Assembly (NCBI GenBank): GCA_013420905.1
Contig: JAAXNY010000010.1
Location: 3,162,001 to 3,226,000, forward strand
Origin: Collybia mongolica
Taxonomy: Eukaryota > Basidiomycota > Agaricomycetes > Agaricales > Clitocybaceae
Direction of reading: 5' to 3'
Length of the DNA: 64,000 nt
Shown one piece after another: positions 1-12,429 of the stretch. Every line of letters begins with the position of its first letter. The stretch's first letter is position 1. The notes beneath the pieces were generated by a model. The model saw nothing but the letters and a program-made list of their open reading frames with translations, had not been told where the DNA came from and searched no databases. The translations under genes and the position numbers were made by a program.

Positions 1-657
1 TTCTAACAAAGCCCATCAATCAGGTGGCCACAGATACGGCGGCCATACATCCGGCGGCTACCATACCCAATCTGGCAGCCATGGTGGGCGAGAGTTATTT
101 CTTCCATGAAGGAATCCCTATCAATGGTCCAAATGATGGAGAACCCCTGTACTTTATATCCAACACAACCCCCCCATATCCTGGCACTACAGCTCCTGTA
201 ATTCAGCATGTGGCTGTGGGTCTGGCCAATCAGGTATCTATGTACACCTGAGGCATTGCCAGAGAACATTCCGATTGACCCTATGTTACTTGAAGCACAA
301 GGAGGCATGGGGTCTCAGCTATCTCCTTTGGCCAGTCAGCCTCAGCCAACCTTCCCGGAACCACAGGCACAGTCAGTCAGTCAGCCTCCTTCGGCCAATG
401 TATCCAGGGCCAACCCGCCTCGGCCACCCTTACCAGAACCACCATCACAGTCAGTCAGTCGGCCTTTGCCGGCATCAATTCTAGTCAATATACCTGAGGT
501 GGATAAGCATCCCACCCATCAGCCTCATGTGATGCCTTCCAAGAAGAAATCATTGCCACGGAGGGTGATTAATTCGGATGCACTAGCCATTCAAGAGGCA
601 ATGAAATATACATCTCTGCCCAGGAGGCAAAGGCAAAAGAAAACGAGAGTAGACTGA
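1..657 (+). CDS. Unrecognised protein, 5' end off the window (partial)
   Basis: Two overlapping open frames, one open from the left edge to the TGA at 249-251 and one at 208-657, probably belong to one gene whose start lies outside the window. The second is rich in Pro, Ser and Gln, with repeated S-Q-S-V-S-Q/R motifs, and ends in a basic tail (KKK, RRQRQKK) that could act as a nuclear signal. No convincing intron joins the two frames: the only AG after the first GT candidate would leave an intron of about 29 nt. No family was recognised. It is convergent with the low-complexity gene on the other strand. It could also be transposon-derived. Confidence 0.3.
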
Positions 658-767
658 TAGATTAAATTAGCGCCAATATGTAGTACATAACAAGATGTGG
701 CTATCTACAGAAGATGATAATTCTAAACACATGCAAGATTGTTTGTACTCTGAGCCCAAGGAAAATC

Positions 768-3489
768 TCATCCTTGTCTTTGCTTTTTGCTTGATGATGA
801 CTCCCCACTGCTGTTCCTCCAAGGCCGCTTGTTAGGTTGGGGTGATGGCTGAATCTGGCTTGCCTCAGCTGGTAGAGGGCTGATACTTCTGGCACAGATG
901 CGAGGAGAACGCCTTGGGGATGTTGGCAAGGGATCCGTGGGTGGGGGAAGAAGCAATTGTGGGCCAGATTGTACTTCCTGTGATGTGGCTGGCGTTGCAG
1001 GGATGAGCTGCACAATGGGATAGGGTGGTGCTGCAGAGTCAGTTGGCATCATGTCTTCATCCAAGGGGGCTGTTATTTCTCCAGTGGCCGTGGCCGGATT
1101 GGGGGCCATTATTTCTTCAGTGGCTGCGAGTTCTCCAGTGGCTGTGGCTGGATTGGGGGCCGTTAACTCTCTAGTGGCCGTACCTGGATTGGGGTGGCCG
1201 GACGGATTGCTGAGGCCGGATGGATTGCTGAGGCCGGACGGATTGGGGTGGCTGGATGGATTGGTCTGAGGGGTTGGGGCCAGACTGATGGGGTGGGGCA
1301 GATTGGTAGGGGTGACCAGATCGGTTGGAGTATTTGCACGGGTGGGCAAGTTGAGGTGGCCAGATGGATTGGTGGGGGTGGCTGGATTGGCCAGAGTGTT
1401 TGGACGAGTGGGGGTGGCCGGATTAATATTGCCAGGGCTAGTTGGACCCATGGCCGGGAATGGATTTATGGCAGGGGATGGTTCAGGGGACATGGTGGCA
1501 GAGTGGACATTACTGGGCAGGCTGGGGGTAGTTGGATCAGCTGCACCAGGCAAATTGGGGTGGCTGGCTGTTCTGACCAGGGCAGGCAGATCAGACGAGG
1601 TGGCGACATTGCTGACAGGGGGTGGATTGGGTATGGGTATTGACAGTGGGAGGTTGTTGTATCTGTCTTCTGCCCATTGCGCCCTGACCTTTTGTGTTGC
1701 GAGATGTTCGTACCATTCATTGTCATCATTATACTCTCCAGCAAATTGCATATATGCACTCATCCACTCGTTTGTTGGGACTGGGTTGCGAACATCCCAC
1801 ACAATAATTGGCCGCCTGATATCATGATATTTGCTGGGTTCAGCTGGAATGCCTTCCACAGGGAGGCCTAGATATTCAGCAATATCACAGTACAGACTTG
1901 TCAGGCTTTGGACATGGGCCATCAGCAAGTCAAGTTGTGCAATGGCATCACCAAGGATGCTAGGTACATCTCCTAAGCCTAGTTGGTTGTCCATGCCTTC
2001 AAAAAGTGAGCCGACTTGTGTTGTTACGGCCCTTAGTCGTGTTGTGGCCTCAGCAAGTGACATGTTGGCCGGTTGGTTCTGAGTACGGCGGCTTGGGAAG
2101 GATTGGCCTGTGGCTGGCAGCCATTCTGTGGCCGGCGGCTGTGCTGGGCCTGCAATCCAAGATGTCAATCCAATCTTTAATGTTCAAGGAATGAGAAGAC
2201 TTATGTTTTTCTGCTCGACGAGCCCTCCGCCACCTGTCTGTGGAATTGCCATCGGCCTCTTGTTCCGGAGAAGGTGTGCCAGGTCTTGCTGGGACCCGTT
2301 TGGCCGTCCTTACCCGCTTGGGGGCTGGTTCCGTTTGCTCACCCTCAGTACCCCCTTCTGAATCCCCTGTTTGTGCTGTTTGTTTTGGGTGTCTGCCACC
2401 CCTACTCCCACTGTGCATGCACTTTGACTTAGACTCATAACATGCCACACATGCACCACCATGGACCCTTTTCTCGCATCAAATGTTTCGCCGGGAACAA
2501 ACCATACACGGCTCGGCATAGTACTGACCCGTTCGCTGGGCAAAGCGCCGAGGCTGGGGCTTTGCGGGACGTCGTCTCTTGCTGGGCTGGGGCACGCTTT
2601 CTTCAATATCCATGAAATTTTCTTGCTCATCTTCCTCATCACTGTCTCCAGCAGGTGGATCTTCATATTCACTTGATGACTCCTCAGAAAGCTCCTTGAA
2701 TGAGCGGGTGGGTGGGCGATCAACATCCATGCTGATATCACCACTCAGGTGATTAGGAGGGATGGTCCTTTCTGGGGGGGGAGAATGGCATTGACGTGAC
2801 GGGCCAGCACTCACATCTTCGTGGCACAGATCGCAGGGAGTTACTGGCCGCCGGGCAATAAGTGGCCGTTGGCCACCCAATCCGATGGGCCGTTTGGCCG
2901 CCAAGGTTGGGGCGGCCACACTATCGGACTTACTTTCCCCAAGACGTCTGGCAGGCCGTTTGGTTTTGGTTTGACCGGCACCCAGTTGCTGTTGGCCGCT
3001 CAATCCGACGGGCTGTTTGGCTGCTGAGGGCCGGGCGGCCATGCTATCAGACTGGCCTTCTGCAACCAATCCGACAGGCCGTTCGGGCATGAAGTGCCGA
3101 ACGGCCTCCAATTCTCCTTGGATTCGGCCTTCCTCCACATTCTTTCCGACCTCAACGGTGGACTTTCCCGGCTTGATGCCCATACCAGTGGCCTCGGTTT
3201 GGTCCCTGCCTTCACTATCCTTTTCTGTAACAGCAGCGTTTGTTTGGATTTTCACAGATAGTGTGCCATGTGCCGTCTGTCCGTATGTCCGTTGGCCGTG
3301 TGCCGTGTGGCCATGTGCCATATGTCTGTTGGCCGTGTGCCGTGTGTCCGTTGGCCATGTGTCCATTGGCCGTGTGTCCATTGGCCGTGTCCCGTATGTC
3401 CGTTGGCCGTCTGTCTGTTGGCCGTATGTCCATTGCTGTATGTCCGTTGGCTGTGTTCCGTCTGCCCGTTGGCCATGTCCTGTATCCAT
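768..3489 (-). pseudogene. Low-complexity protein gene with Cys-rich motif interrupted by TGA
   Basis: Reading right to left, the frame 3489-2479 encodes a repetitive N-terminus, an acidic stretch (SSSEYEDPPAGDSDEEDE) and a basic stretch (SKRRRPAKPQPRR). It then reads C-x2-C, reaches a TGA at 2479-2481, and continues in the same frame to about 2200. Read through the TGA, the cysteines have the spacing C-x2-C-x6-C-x8-C-x2-C-x6-C, like a fungal binuclear zinc cluster. A further frame (2168-768) carries a Thr/Pro/Asn-rich C-terminus with degenerate NPSGLSNPSGHPNP repeats and is probably joined by an intron near 2170-2220. The TGA lies where CGA (Arg) would be a CpG transition away. Function is unknown; a DNA-binding role is inference only. 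Confidence 0.4.
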
Positions 3490-3492
3490 TAG
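3280..3492. repeat. Coding minisatellite, 15- and 22-bp units
   Basis: About ten degenerate tandem units built on TTGGCCGTGTGTCCR, mixed with longer 22-bp versions. Units of 15 bp keep the frame, so the overlapping minus-strand frame reads repeated T-A-N-G-H / M-A-N-G-H peptides. Similar long frames appear on both strands, as expected of a repeat without stops, so translation is not assured. Confidence 0.7.
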
Positions 3493-3740
3493 CTGTGTGT
3501 TGAGTCCCTTTGACTATAACAACCCGAGGTCATACCAGGGATATATGCCATGCCATAACCCATAGCTGACTGCTTGACTCATTTGGCTGTGCATGGTCTG
3601 CACGTCCGGTGGATTCGTATGGTACGACTACATGTAGTTGTACATATTTGGCAGCAGTTAAAAGAAGCTCTAGTGGGCCGTATGGTACACTACATTGTAT
3701 ACGCCCGCTAGACCGTATGGTACGCTACACTGTAGCTTAC

Positions 3741-4144
3741 CTATGTGGAAACATAGTTCATTTCGAGATCGGCCTCCTGCGTCCCAGACCGTCCAAAGCC
3801 CCGCTGTATTTGGCCCCGGTTAGCACGCACCCGTTTCCTGAGCAAATTCAGAAGTTCATCCTGTTGCTCGACAAGCCATTGCATATCTATTGGGTTAGGG
3901 ATCAATCGCATCTGCAAGTAATAAGAATTAAGTTCAGATGGCCCGCTGTAGGGTTGGTCATGGTGTTCGCACCTTAAACACATTGCCATGCTGCTCCAAA
4001 GCCTGCCATGAGAAAATGCACTTGAGAAGCTTTCTCATATTGTCCAGGTCCTGGTCTGAAATTACTTTTTGGCTGTCATACTGGCTCACCATAACATGGA
4101 CAAGCCTACATGAGTTGATGCCGAGGTGTAGAAGGTCCTTTTGA
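3741..4144 (-). CDS. Two putative exons of an unrecognised protein
   Basis: On the minus strand a frame (about 4144-3973) containing LVHVMVSQYDSQKVISDQDL runs into a GT at 3972. A 61-nt intron ends in ttgcag at 3912, and the next frame (3911-3741) continues with PNPIDMQWLVEQQDELLNLL. The codon phase is kept across the splice. Neither the start nor the end of the gene could be fixed. The piece lies just upstream of, and on the same strand as, the low-complexity gene at 768-3489 and may be its 5' exons. No family recognised. Confidence 0.25.
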
Positions 4145-6830
4145 CCTATGCCAGAATGCTAGCTGCTACTCAGCAAGCGAAACAATCGCCTGATGTTTAC
4201 CAGGGATACTTATTTGTAAGTTCTCGAGGACATCTAGTGAAAGGTTCACGGCATCCCTCGAGGTACGGGGTATCGGAAGCTCCCGCTGCGTCTCGTATGG
4301 TAGGCAAGCCCGAATTCAGTGTAGAGCGAATGGTGGCTATCAGGGAACGCCACTATCTGGCCTTTACTTCGCAGGGGGCGATGTTTTTATATGTAAGTAG
4401 CCCATGGACCTCGGAGGACACAACCAACGAGTCCTACACAATCAGCAGAAGTCCGGTGTGTAAGGAATAGGAAACCTATGCTATGAACAGCTTTGTGGAC
4501 GTTGTGTTGAAGCAGATGACCACCATGAAGCAAGTTCATGAGGAATCTATCCCATGGTCAAGGGGTGCCTATTTTGCGTAATTGTCGGCGAGTGTGTGAT
4601 CGATGGATATTAAAAATCACGTCGGGTTTGAAATTTTCGCGGTGAGCGGGGAGGCACATCGGCCAAAGGTTCCCTGCTGGAGCAACTGGGTGTAACAGAT
4701 TTGCGTTCCACCCAGCCCAACTTGGAGTCAACATCAAACGTAACTGACACGCATATTCGCAAAAACCCTTGACAATGTCACAGACTAGCTGTTTCGTACC
4801 GCCTGAGTACTATAATTTGAAGACATGGATATATGTGCACTAAAGAGGACCCGGCTGAGATAGAGCTCAGGGTTTTGAGGTGAGCTGAGCTGGAATTACC
4901 GCGCGCGATCATCTATCAACATCGTTACGTGATACATGGGAAAGGTCCACTGTGACCTGGATAGTTGAATATCAGAGATCAAGAAATCCTAGCATCTGCA
5001 TCTTGGGTCGAAAGAAGACAGGGCACGTTTCCCGTTTAGGGCCCAGCGCCGGAGATAGACGAGATTTCATGGTGCAGCTTTGTTATATGAGGAAGCCTGC
5101 ATACTACTTCGTCTGAGGAGTCAAGATAGGGCGTACCCCAAACATACTGCGCAAGTGTGCGTTTCAGACGACTATATGACATTACACGCTGTCTGTGTCG
5201 CCGATTCACGAGGTTGAGATTATAGTTGCATTATACCCGATAGTAGTATCATTTCCTGGACGCTAAACGAATTCGGGTCTGTGGATAGAAACATGTCACA
5301 TGCAGATAGAAATGAAGGACGTTTGGGAATGAGGGTACCACGAGATTAGGGTACAAGGCATGCAAACACTGGTTTGACACAGTGAGCGCTCGTTGAAGCC
5401 TGGGGACCGTGTGGCCAGGTAGAAGGTGACGATGCCAAGTAATGCCCCTAGACATACCAAAGGTCTGCAGAGTCGAACCACGGCAGCTTATTACGCCTTA
5501 CTGGTCTTAGATTTAAATCTTCCAGGAGTTTACATCCGCAGAAAAATGTTCGATTTGAAATCGAATGAACGACGATAGCGCACAAGTACTTTCTTTGATC
5601 AAATGATAGCCAACGATGGACCAATATCAAGTAAATGTACAGTAAAACTAACCTGACTCCTCCGCGGTTGTTTGGTGAAATGCTTCAGCTACGCTTGGAT
5701 TGCGCTGCATAGAGGACGTCAACGAATCCTTGAGATTACTCGTATAGCCATTTCCTCGGTCTGTATAATGGGTAAGTCGTGATGCATGAAACCCGATGAT
5801 AGAAAAAAGTCAAAGGCACGTTGTTGGGAAAGAGAATAATTATGTACAACAAGGCTCCGACCAAATCAGAATTCCGACAACCGATCCGATTAGCACCTGG
5901 AAAAAATCAACACAATTTAATTCCCTCACCACACTCGCAGTGGGCCGGGGTTTGGCGACCCAGAGGTACAAAGCTGTGGGTCAAGGATAACCATTTATGA
6001 GGGTAGGGCACGATGGTACTCATTCCAAGCTACTGGATCAGTCAATCATGTGATTAAGTCAGGAACAGGCAGTTACAAATCGTCCCTTCAATTTCTGAAG
6101 TTGCCACTCACATGAAAAGACCGAAAATGTCAATGGGTACGAAAAATTGCCCAGTATCGCTCGCGCAGTAGGACGGTGTCTTCACTCAAGTCACTTCTAT
6201 GGGAGAAGTTAATGATGTTACTTGGTAAGAGAATGGAGAACTATCAGGCGGGCCGTGTTGAGGTATATGCCCTATACGGCGACGCAAACACCTGACCCCT
6301 CACAAGTGCGATACCATTGCTGAAATATACATCCTGGTTCGCCGGATTTGCTGACTCCCATAAGCGGAATCGCATGTCTGTTGATACTCCAAAATGGCAC
6401 TTGGTTTGTAGCAGGGATACCAGATCTGACTTACCTCAAACAGAAAGGTGAGAGAAGGGACGAAGCTTGTATTGGCTGTTCCACAATTACGAACCACTCA
6501 GGCTTGCCCAACGTGCAATTCCAAAAAACCACACAATCCGAGCGACATCGAGTAAGGGGATATTACCATCAAGCCAAGATAAAACCCCAGTACAAACCAC
6601 CCTGCAACAAGCTTTCCTTATTGGAATGAGCAGCCGACTTACGCACGACTTCTCTACTCGAGCACGCCATTTGATCTGCTGGTTGACGGATTTGGCAACG
6701 CTTAGGCGCCATTTTTCGTCAATGCCAAAAGCTTACTTCTTCAAGCACAATAAAGCCCCACATCGCCTCGGGTGTTAAATACCTCGAGGCGTGGCTGACT
6801 ATCAAGGTGACCTCCTACTCTCATGCAATC
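4145..6830. other. Stretch without a recognisable gene
   Basis: Only short frames occur here (for example 4141-4470 on the plus strand, 109 codons), without splice continuity or recognisable motifs. The right part is the upstream region of the MFS transporter gene. Confidence 0.4.
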
Positions 6831-9032
6831 ATGTCCTCCGAAAATTTCGAGAAATCCAAAGACAGAGACTCACAATCTTCCCGCCCCGAAGTCCATGTTC
6901 TGACTGAGGACATTTTCACAGATGATGCAGTCGACCCTGTTTATCAAGAAAAAGCACACATCCTCAATGATGCTTTGCAGGAGGTCGGAATGGGTAAATA
7001 CCAATGGTAAGGTAGTCCTCTCTCTTTATCTCTCGTTCGCTAACCCTATCTGGCTGAAGGGGATTGTTTGCTGTCACAGGTTTCGGTTGGCTCGCGTAAG
7101 TTTTTCTTGGCTTCGGAGTCCATGTTGTTTCCTAACTTCTCGAGCCGCGTTTAGAGATAACTTGTGGCCGGAACGTCATCGATTTGATCATTATCGCTTC
7201 GTTTTCTGACTCCGAATGATTAGATTGTTACTGGGCTTATTTTGGTGCCTGTTGTGAATGAGTTTCACTTCGAGGGCCCATTTTTAAAACTTGGTCAAAA
7301 TATCGGTCTCCTTGTTGGTGCAGTCTTCTGGGGCGTCGGCTCAGATGTTTGGGGACGAAAGTAAATACCGAATCGTCATGACACTTATAGAACAATGATT
7401 CACGCCTCAGTCGCAGATTATCTTTTAATATTACGCTCCTTATTGTGGCCATGTTTTCTCTGGCTGCAGGTGGTTCTTCAAATTCTATCACGCTCATTTT
7501 CTTAGCGGCAGTATGGTCAATTGGCGTTGGCGGCAATCTCCCCGTTGACTCTGCTATATTCCTTGGTGAGCTGGCCAACCTCATCATTCTCGGACCAACT
7601 GAGACACTTTCGAAGAGTTTGTGCCCGCATCCCACCAATACCTTCTTACCATTCTCTCCATCTGGTGGGCATTCGGTCAACTCATTGGCAGTCTGGTCAG
7701 TTTGAGCATTACTATCACATACCAATATCTGATCATCCCAATAGATTGCGTGGCCATTGATCGGTAACTATTCCTGTGAGATCACCAAGTCTTCACACTG
7801 TTCGCGATCCGCAAACCAAGGGTGGAGATATTTCCTGTTCATCATGGGGGGATTGATGCTCCTCTTGTGGAGTGTTCGGTTCTTCCTGTTCAAATTGTAC
7901 GAAAGTCCAAAATATTTGATGGGTCGTGGTAGGGATGAAGAAGCTGTCGAAGTTGTCCATAAGGTCGCCGCGTACAACGGAACGACGAGTAATCTCACTC
8001 TGGAGCATCTCAAAGCGGCCGGGGAGCCTCGGAGGGGACGTTCCTGCGCTAGATACATCTGCTGCGGGCGCCGTCCAGAGACAGTTGACCAAATTTAGTA
8101 GTAATCATGTTCGGTCATTGTTTGCAACAAGAAAGCTGGCCTATTCCACAAGTCTCTTGGTGATCCTCTGGGGTACGTTTTTATATTAATCCGTGATGTG
8201 ACCCTAATTGTCCGATGTAGCTTTTATCGGTCTTGCCTTTCCCCTGTAAGTGTCTTCATCCCTCCGTCTCGAACTGAAACCTTATTCGAGCGCTATACAG
8301 GTATAACGCCTTTGTTACGTACTAGTGAGTAGATTATCCCGCGAAGCGAGAATGCCCCTCTAAATTCCCCTTAGTCTGGCCACAAGGGGAGCTGACTCCG
8401 GAAGTGGCTTGCTATATATCAGTTACCGTAACGTAGGTCTCTTTTTATAGTGCTTCATCAACACAAACTGAATTCCTCATTAGCAAGTTATTTTAAGCGT
8501 TATCGGTGTTCCTGGTGCGCTACTCGCCGGTTACCTCGTTGAGTTGCCGATACTGGGACGGCGGGGAACTTTGGCGATATCAACTGGTACCGTCTCATTT
8601 CATTTTGTGCTACACACAAATCGTGAATAACCAATACTACTATCTAGCCCTTACAGGCATTTTCATTCTGGTCTCCACTACGGCCCGAACATCCGATTCC
8701 CTCCTTGGGTGGAATTGCGCCTACAGTTTCACAAGTAACGTCATGTATGGCGTTCTGTACGCCATCACTCCCGAGCTGTTTCCCACGAAGGACAGAGGGA
8801 CAGGTAACGCTATGGTTGCGACTGCTAATCGTGTTTTTGGGATCATGGTAAATTCCGTACAGCTCCATTCGTTGGATAGCCACTGAACAACGATGAACAG
8901 GCGCCGATCATTGCGCTGTATGCAGACCTGATCACCTCAGTTCCGATTTTTATTGCCGGGGCTATTTTCATCGCGGCTGGATTCATTGCCCTACTATTAC
9001 CCTTCGAGTCCCGGGGAAGGGCATCAATATAA
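6831..9032 (+). pseudogene. MFS transporter gene, 13 exons, two lesions
   Basis: Major facilitator transporter of the plasma-membrane type seen in Agaricomycetes; the substrate cannot be told. Exons: 6831-7006, 7060-7095, 7155-7170, 7224-7360, 7417-7565, 7616-7695, 7745-8172, 8221-8245, 8301-8324, 8375-8432, 8484-8586, 8657-8847, 8901-9032. The first ATG at 6831 opens MSSENFEKSKD. The assembled protein shows GMGKYQW, FGWLADNLWP, GSDVWGRK (loop 2-3 MFS motif), VGGNLPVDSA, YESPKYLMGRGRDEEA, ITPELFPTKDRGTG and a terminal FESRGRASI. Two things are wrong. The donor after exon 3 reads ga instead of gt (7171), and exon 7 changes frame near 8035 between KAAGE and GDVPALDT. Either the gene is recently dead or the sequence has an error there; all other splice sites are canonical. 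Confidence 0.75.
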
Positions 9033-10438
9033 TACTTATAATGTCTCTATGGTACATATACTATTTTAAACTTTTCAGAACAGATTCTGTATCTACAGGA
9101 AAGCGATAAATGCGTGTGACGTATTGCAAATTTGCTATGTCCATATAGCTGCGACACGTGAACTTGAATTCAATAGAATGGCCAAGTTCTCTCATCTGAA
9201 ATGATTCCTCTAGAAGGTTTTATCTCACAGTCATCGGGGCTTGATGAACGGCCTGACCGCGTTATCATTAGAGTTCATTATCTTCTTCTTGCAGGATCAT
9301 GACCCATCCGCGGCTTATTGGCATGTCGACATCGCGTCGGAATGTTCTGACATACCGGGTTCTTTGAACTTCTATCAGCTCGGTGAGTTCCCAGGAAGCT
9401 TCACCATCGATTGCAAGAGAGGGAGAATATGAGCCTTATATCGAGAAGGGCGGGATATGTTGAAGGATTTTCCTCGGTAAATTTGGCAGTCATCAGCGCT
9501 GAACCTGATGCTCCTAATGCACCACTGGCGCATTGCTGACTCGTAAGCCACCTCAATATGAGTTTGGAATATTTGAACAGTCGGCGTTTGGATACAAGGA
9601 TCATTTTCTCACCGATCCCCGGCGCGCTTCCGGCCATGGCGGAACATCTATGTTGTCTTTCCGCCCCTGTCGCGTGGAGCGGATTGACGCCTGTGAACCT
9701 CGTTTTACAGCGCCGAGAAAGTCCTTCTGGAAAATTCCGGCTGGCAGCCACCACGGCATTCCTTCATTCCAGCCCTGACTCAATATCAAATCAAGCACTG
9801 AAGTCAGTCTGTTCGCACTTTCAAATTCTCCAAACGTTGCTAATCTCGCTTGGCAATGTCGCGTCACGCACTGAGCCACGAGTTACGGCCTGAAGAAAGG
9901 AACGAGAAACGAGGACGCCACCCATTCTCCTGCAGGACCCAAGCCACATGGGAAACTCCCCTTCGAGCCCACTTTCTCCTTTCAAATCGCCCACATGCAG
10001 TCACAAAACTCTCAGCTCATTAATCGTCGGGTGCCGTCAGGGACAATCCACGGGTACCATTTATCCTTTTTTCCCTCTTCCACTTCCAACATGGGGTTAT
10101 ATCGCAGGCTCATGAGATCTTCGCCTTGACAATTTTGGATTTAAGGCTTCCAGAGACCCACGAAATCAGGAGATACTTCCATCTAAGATCTGACCGGAGC
10201 GAATAAATCGCCGTCGAGCATATGCTGCCCTCGCCTCACGGTGTAAGTCTTGTTTTCGAACGCCTCGAGACTTCCTGGAATCGATATTCGTTCATAACGT
10301 CTGATGCAGCACGATCCCAATTTAACGTCGACTGAGGTATGACCGCTCCTGTCATCAACCTGTCATAAAAGGAAGAGGTACATAAGTCGTCTGGGATCTG
10401 GTTCCGCATACACATTGGCACTCACGCCTTTCTGTACC
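9033..10438. other. Intergenic, no gene recognised
   Basis: Short overlapping frames on both strands (9401-9893) have no splice logic or motif. The right part is the upstream region of the methyltransferase-like gene. Confidence 0.4.
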
Positions 10439-11197
10439 ATGTCCCTCCTCAAGCTTCCCTTCCTCATCGTGGACGCTATCGGAATGCGCATGAACGCGAC
10501 GCCACCAAACCCTCCGCAACCCATGTCCGAGCATATTGTCCCTGATTGGAGAGAACGGTTCCTTAAACTCCTCGCATGGCCGTCCATGGTTCTTCGGGTT
10601 AGTTTTGCGTTTCCGCGTTGTGCTTCGTAGGCTCATGGTTCTCAGACAATGTACTGGCTGGTCGGCGCCATCGAGATAGTTGTCATCCTTGCTAGCACAA
10701 ACCCGTCAAACGCTTTCTCAAAATACGTACTCGCAGTATTTATATTCAATGGAGCCTCACCTCAGCTCATACGGATCACCCCGTTGTTCCTCGTTGGAAA
10801 CGCCATCGGGTTGTTCGGAACCCTCCTTCGATTGAAATGCTATCGCACGCTCGGACGACTATTTACATTCGAGCTATGCATCCAGAAGGATCACACGCTT
10901 GTTGTGAATGGCCCATACGCATTTATACGCCACCCGAGCTATGCTGGACTGATATTGACTATCGCCGGATATTTCTGCAATCATGCGTCCGGGTCATGGG
11001 TGAGGGAATGTGGTGTGATGGATACGTTAGCTGGGAAGGCTATGCTTTCGGTTTGGCTGAGCATTGCGGCTGCCGTTGTAGTCAGCTTACTCTTAAGGGT
11101 TCCGAGGGAGGATAAGATCCTGGAGACAAGGTTTGGAGGGGAGTGGTTGGAATGGGCAGAGAAGGTTCGATACAAACTGGTGCCCGGGCTGTATTAG
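10439..11197 (+). CDS. Isoprenylcysteine carboxyl methyltransferase-like membrane protein (paralogue 1)
   Basis: Exons 10439-10597 and 10646-11197 give 236 residues. An ATG in the first exon (MSLLKLPFLIV) was chosen because the upstream in-frame TTG is not a credible start. Several hydrophobic segments are followed by the family signature GPYAFIRHPSYAGLIL and the C-terminal E-D-x4-ETRFGGEWLEWAEKVRYKLVPGLY, the S-adenosylmethionine-binding and catalytic region of ICMT/PEMT-type enzymes. Family members methylate the C-terminal prenylcysteine of CAAX proteins in the ER membrane. At this length and with its divergent N-terminus the true substrate is uncertain. A convergent paralogue lies 455 bp downstream. 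Confidence 0.8.
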
Positions 11198-11651
11198 GAC
11201 AACTTCTCTAGTGGTTGGCGTGATTCAGTTACAAATTGGGTTGTCAATACATAAGGCATGAACGTACATAGCCTGTTACTGTCTGCCCGATATAACTAGG
11301 CACTAGGGCCTGAGAAACGCTGAGAAAATATATGTGAATCGGTGGAGGATGCAAGAAACAAAACCCCGGACTGGTAGAGGAAATAGGACTCAAACAGCAA
11401 GAGAGCTCTCCGCGTTGTCCCTTTTGAAGGGAACGTTCCGAGGACTCCCCGATATTCGTGTCGACACATCAAGAAGGCTTAGTGGCGCACCTCTTCTGGT
11501 AATCATAAGGTTTTAAAGGCGGCCCGACCCGGGTTTCCAATACGTATTATGCCTTGCCTTTTGTATGGTAAAGATCATGATTCAAAATTATACCTAGTCA
11601 TAACGGGTCGAATCGTGACGTCGATCCAGCATCGCATCTATTGATATTAGT

Positions 11652-12429
11652 CTAGATGACACCGGGGAATAATCTATACCGTACTCTCGTTGCCCACTGA
11701 TCCCATTGTTTTCCAAATTTCTCCTTGAGCATAGCGTCCTCTTTCTTCATTCTGGAAGTCAGGGCCATCGTCCCAATGAATGCTCCAAACCCCAATATCA
11801 ACAAGTGTACGCTCCAAGAATTGGAAATGACCCCAGAACATTCTAAAAGCCAAGAACCTCTGCTTAGATGGCACAGGGCGGCACCAACACCGGATAATAT
11901 AGCTCCTGTGTAACTTGGATGCCTTACGATGGAGTATGGTCCAGTCGTAATCAGGCGGTGGTTTTTTCGTATGCTGAGCTCAAACGTAAAGAGGGAATCT
12001 AAAATGTGATAGCAGTGTCGGCGGAGTAGGGTCCCAACTAGGTTAAGGAACCAGCCTGACAGGAATAAGGGCGAGATATAGATCCCCCCAAACGAATCTG
12101 GAGCTCGAGTGAGGAGACGTCGAACTTCGGAGGAAAGCGGATGATCAATATAGTTTGTCAGAATGACAGAGGCTTCGCAGAAGGCGAGGACCCAGAAAGA
12201 TCCCTTCAAAGTGGATTATTAGCACATTTCAATACACCAGAAAGAGGTCTGCAACCTGAATCACGTAATGGCCACCAACCTTCGCTACGATTGGGAACCA
12301 GGGTGCAATCAACTCGAGCCCAGTTGGCGAAATTCTTTCTTTTCGGGGTGGAGGTGACTGTGGTGGAGTCATAGTAGAATTTATTCCCCATGTTGCAGAG
12401 ATCAAGAAAGGTAGCTTGAGCAAAGTCAT
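11652..12429 (-). CDS. Isoprenylcysteine carboxyl methyltransferase-like membrane protein (paralogue 2)
   Basis: Exons 12429-12280 and 12203-11652 on the minus strand give 233 residues, with the intron at the same place as in the neighbouring paralogue. The start MTLLKLPFLI mirrors MSLLKLPFLI of the other copy. The methyltransferase signature reads GPYSIVRHPSYTGAILS, followed by MKKEDAMLKEKFGKQWDQWA and a VRYRLFPGVI end. The two genes are convergent, most simply an inverted duplication that has diverged. The N-terminal half is clearly more diverged than the C-terminal catalytic part. Likely an ER membrane protein; prenylcysteine methylation is a family-based inference. Confidence 0.8.

Noticed and set aside
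1051..1827. Long plus-strand frames opposite the low-complexity gene
   Set aside because: Complementary reading of a Pro/Asn/Thr repeat on the minus strand; no independent features.
3240..3503. Several Cys/Val/His-rich plus-strand frames over the minisatellite
   Set aside because: Repeat-derived frames open on both strands; nothing favours them.
5448..5540. tRNA-like sequence on the minus strand (AAGATTTAAATCT arm, TGGTTCGACTCTGC)
   Set aside because: The T stem needs two G-T pairs, the anticodon loop is too short and no acceptor stem pairs; at best a decayed or organellar fragment.
9401..9893. Overlapping frames of about 80-117 codons on both strands
   Set aside because: No splice logic, no motif, both strands open in the same place.
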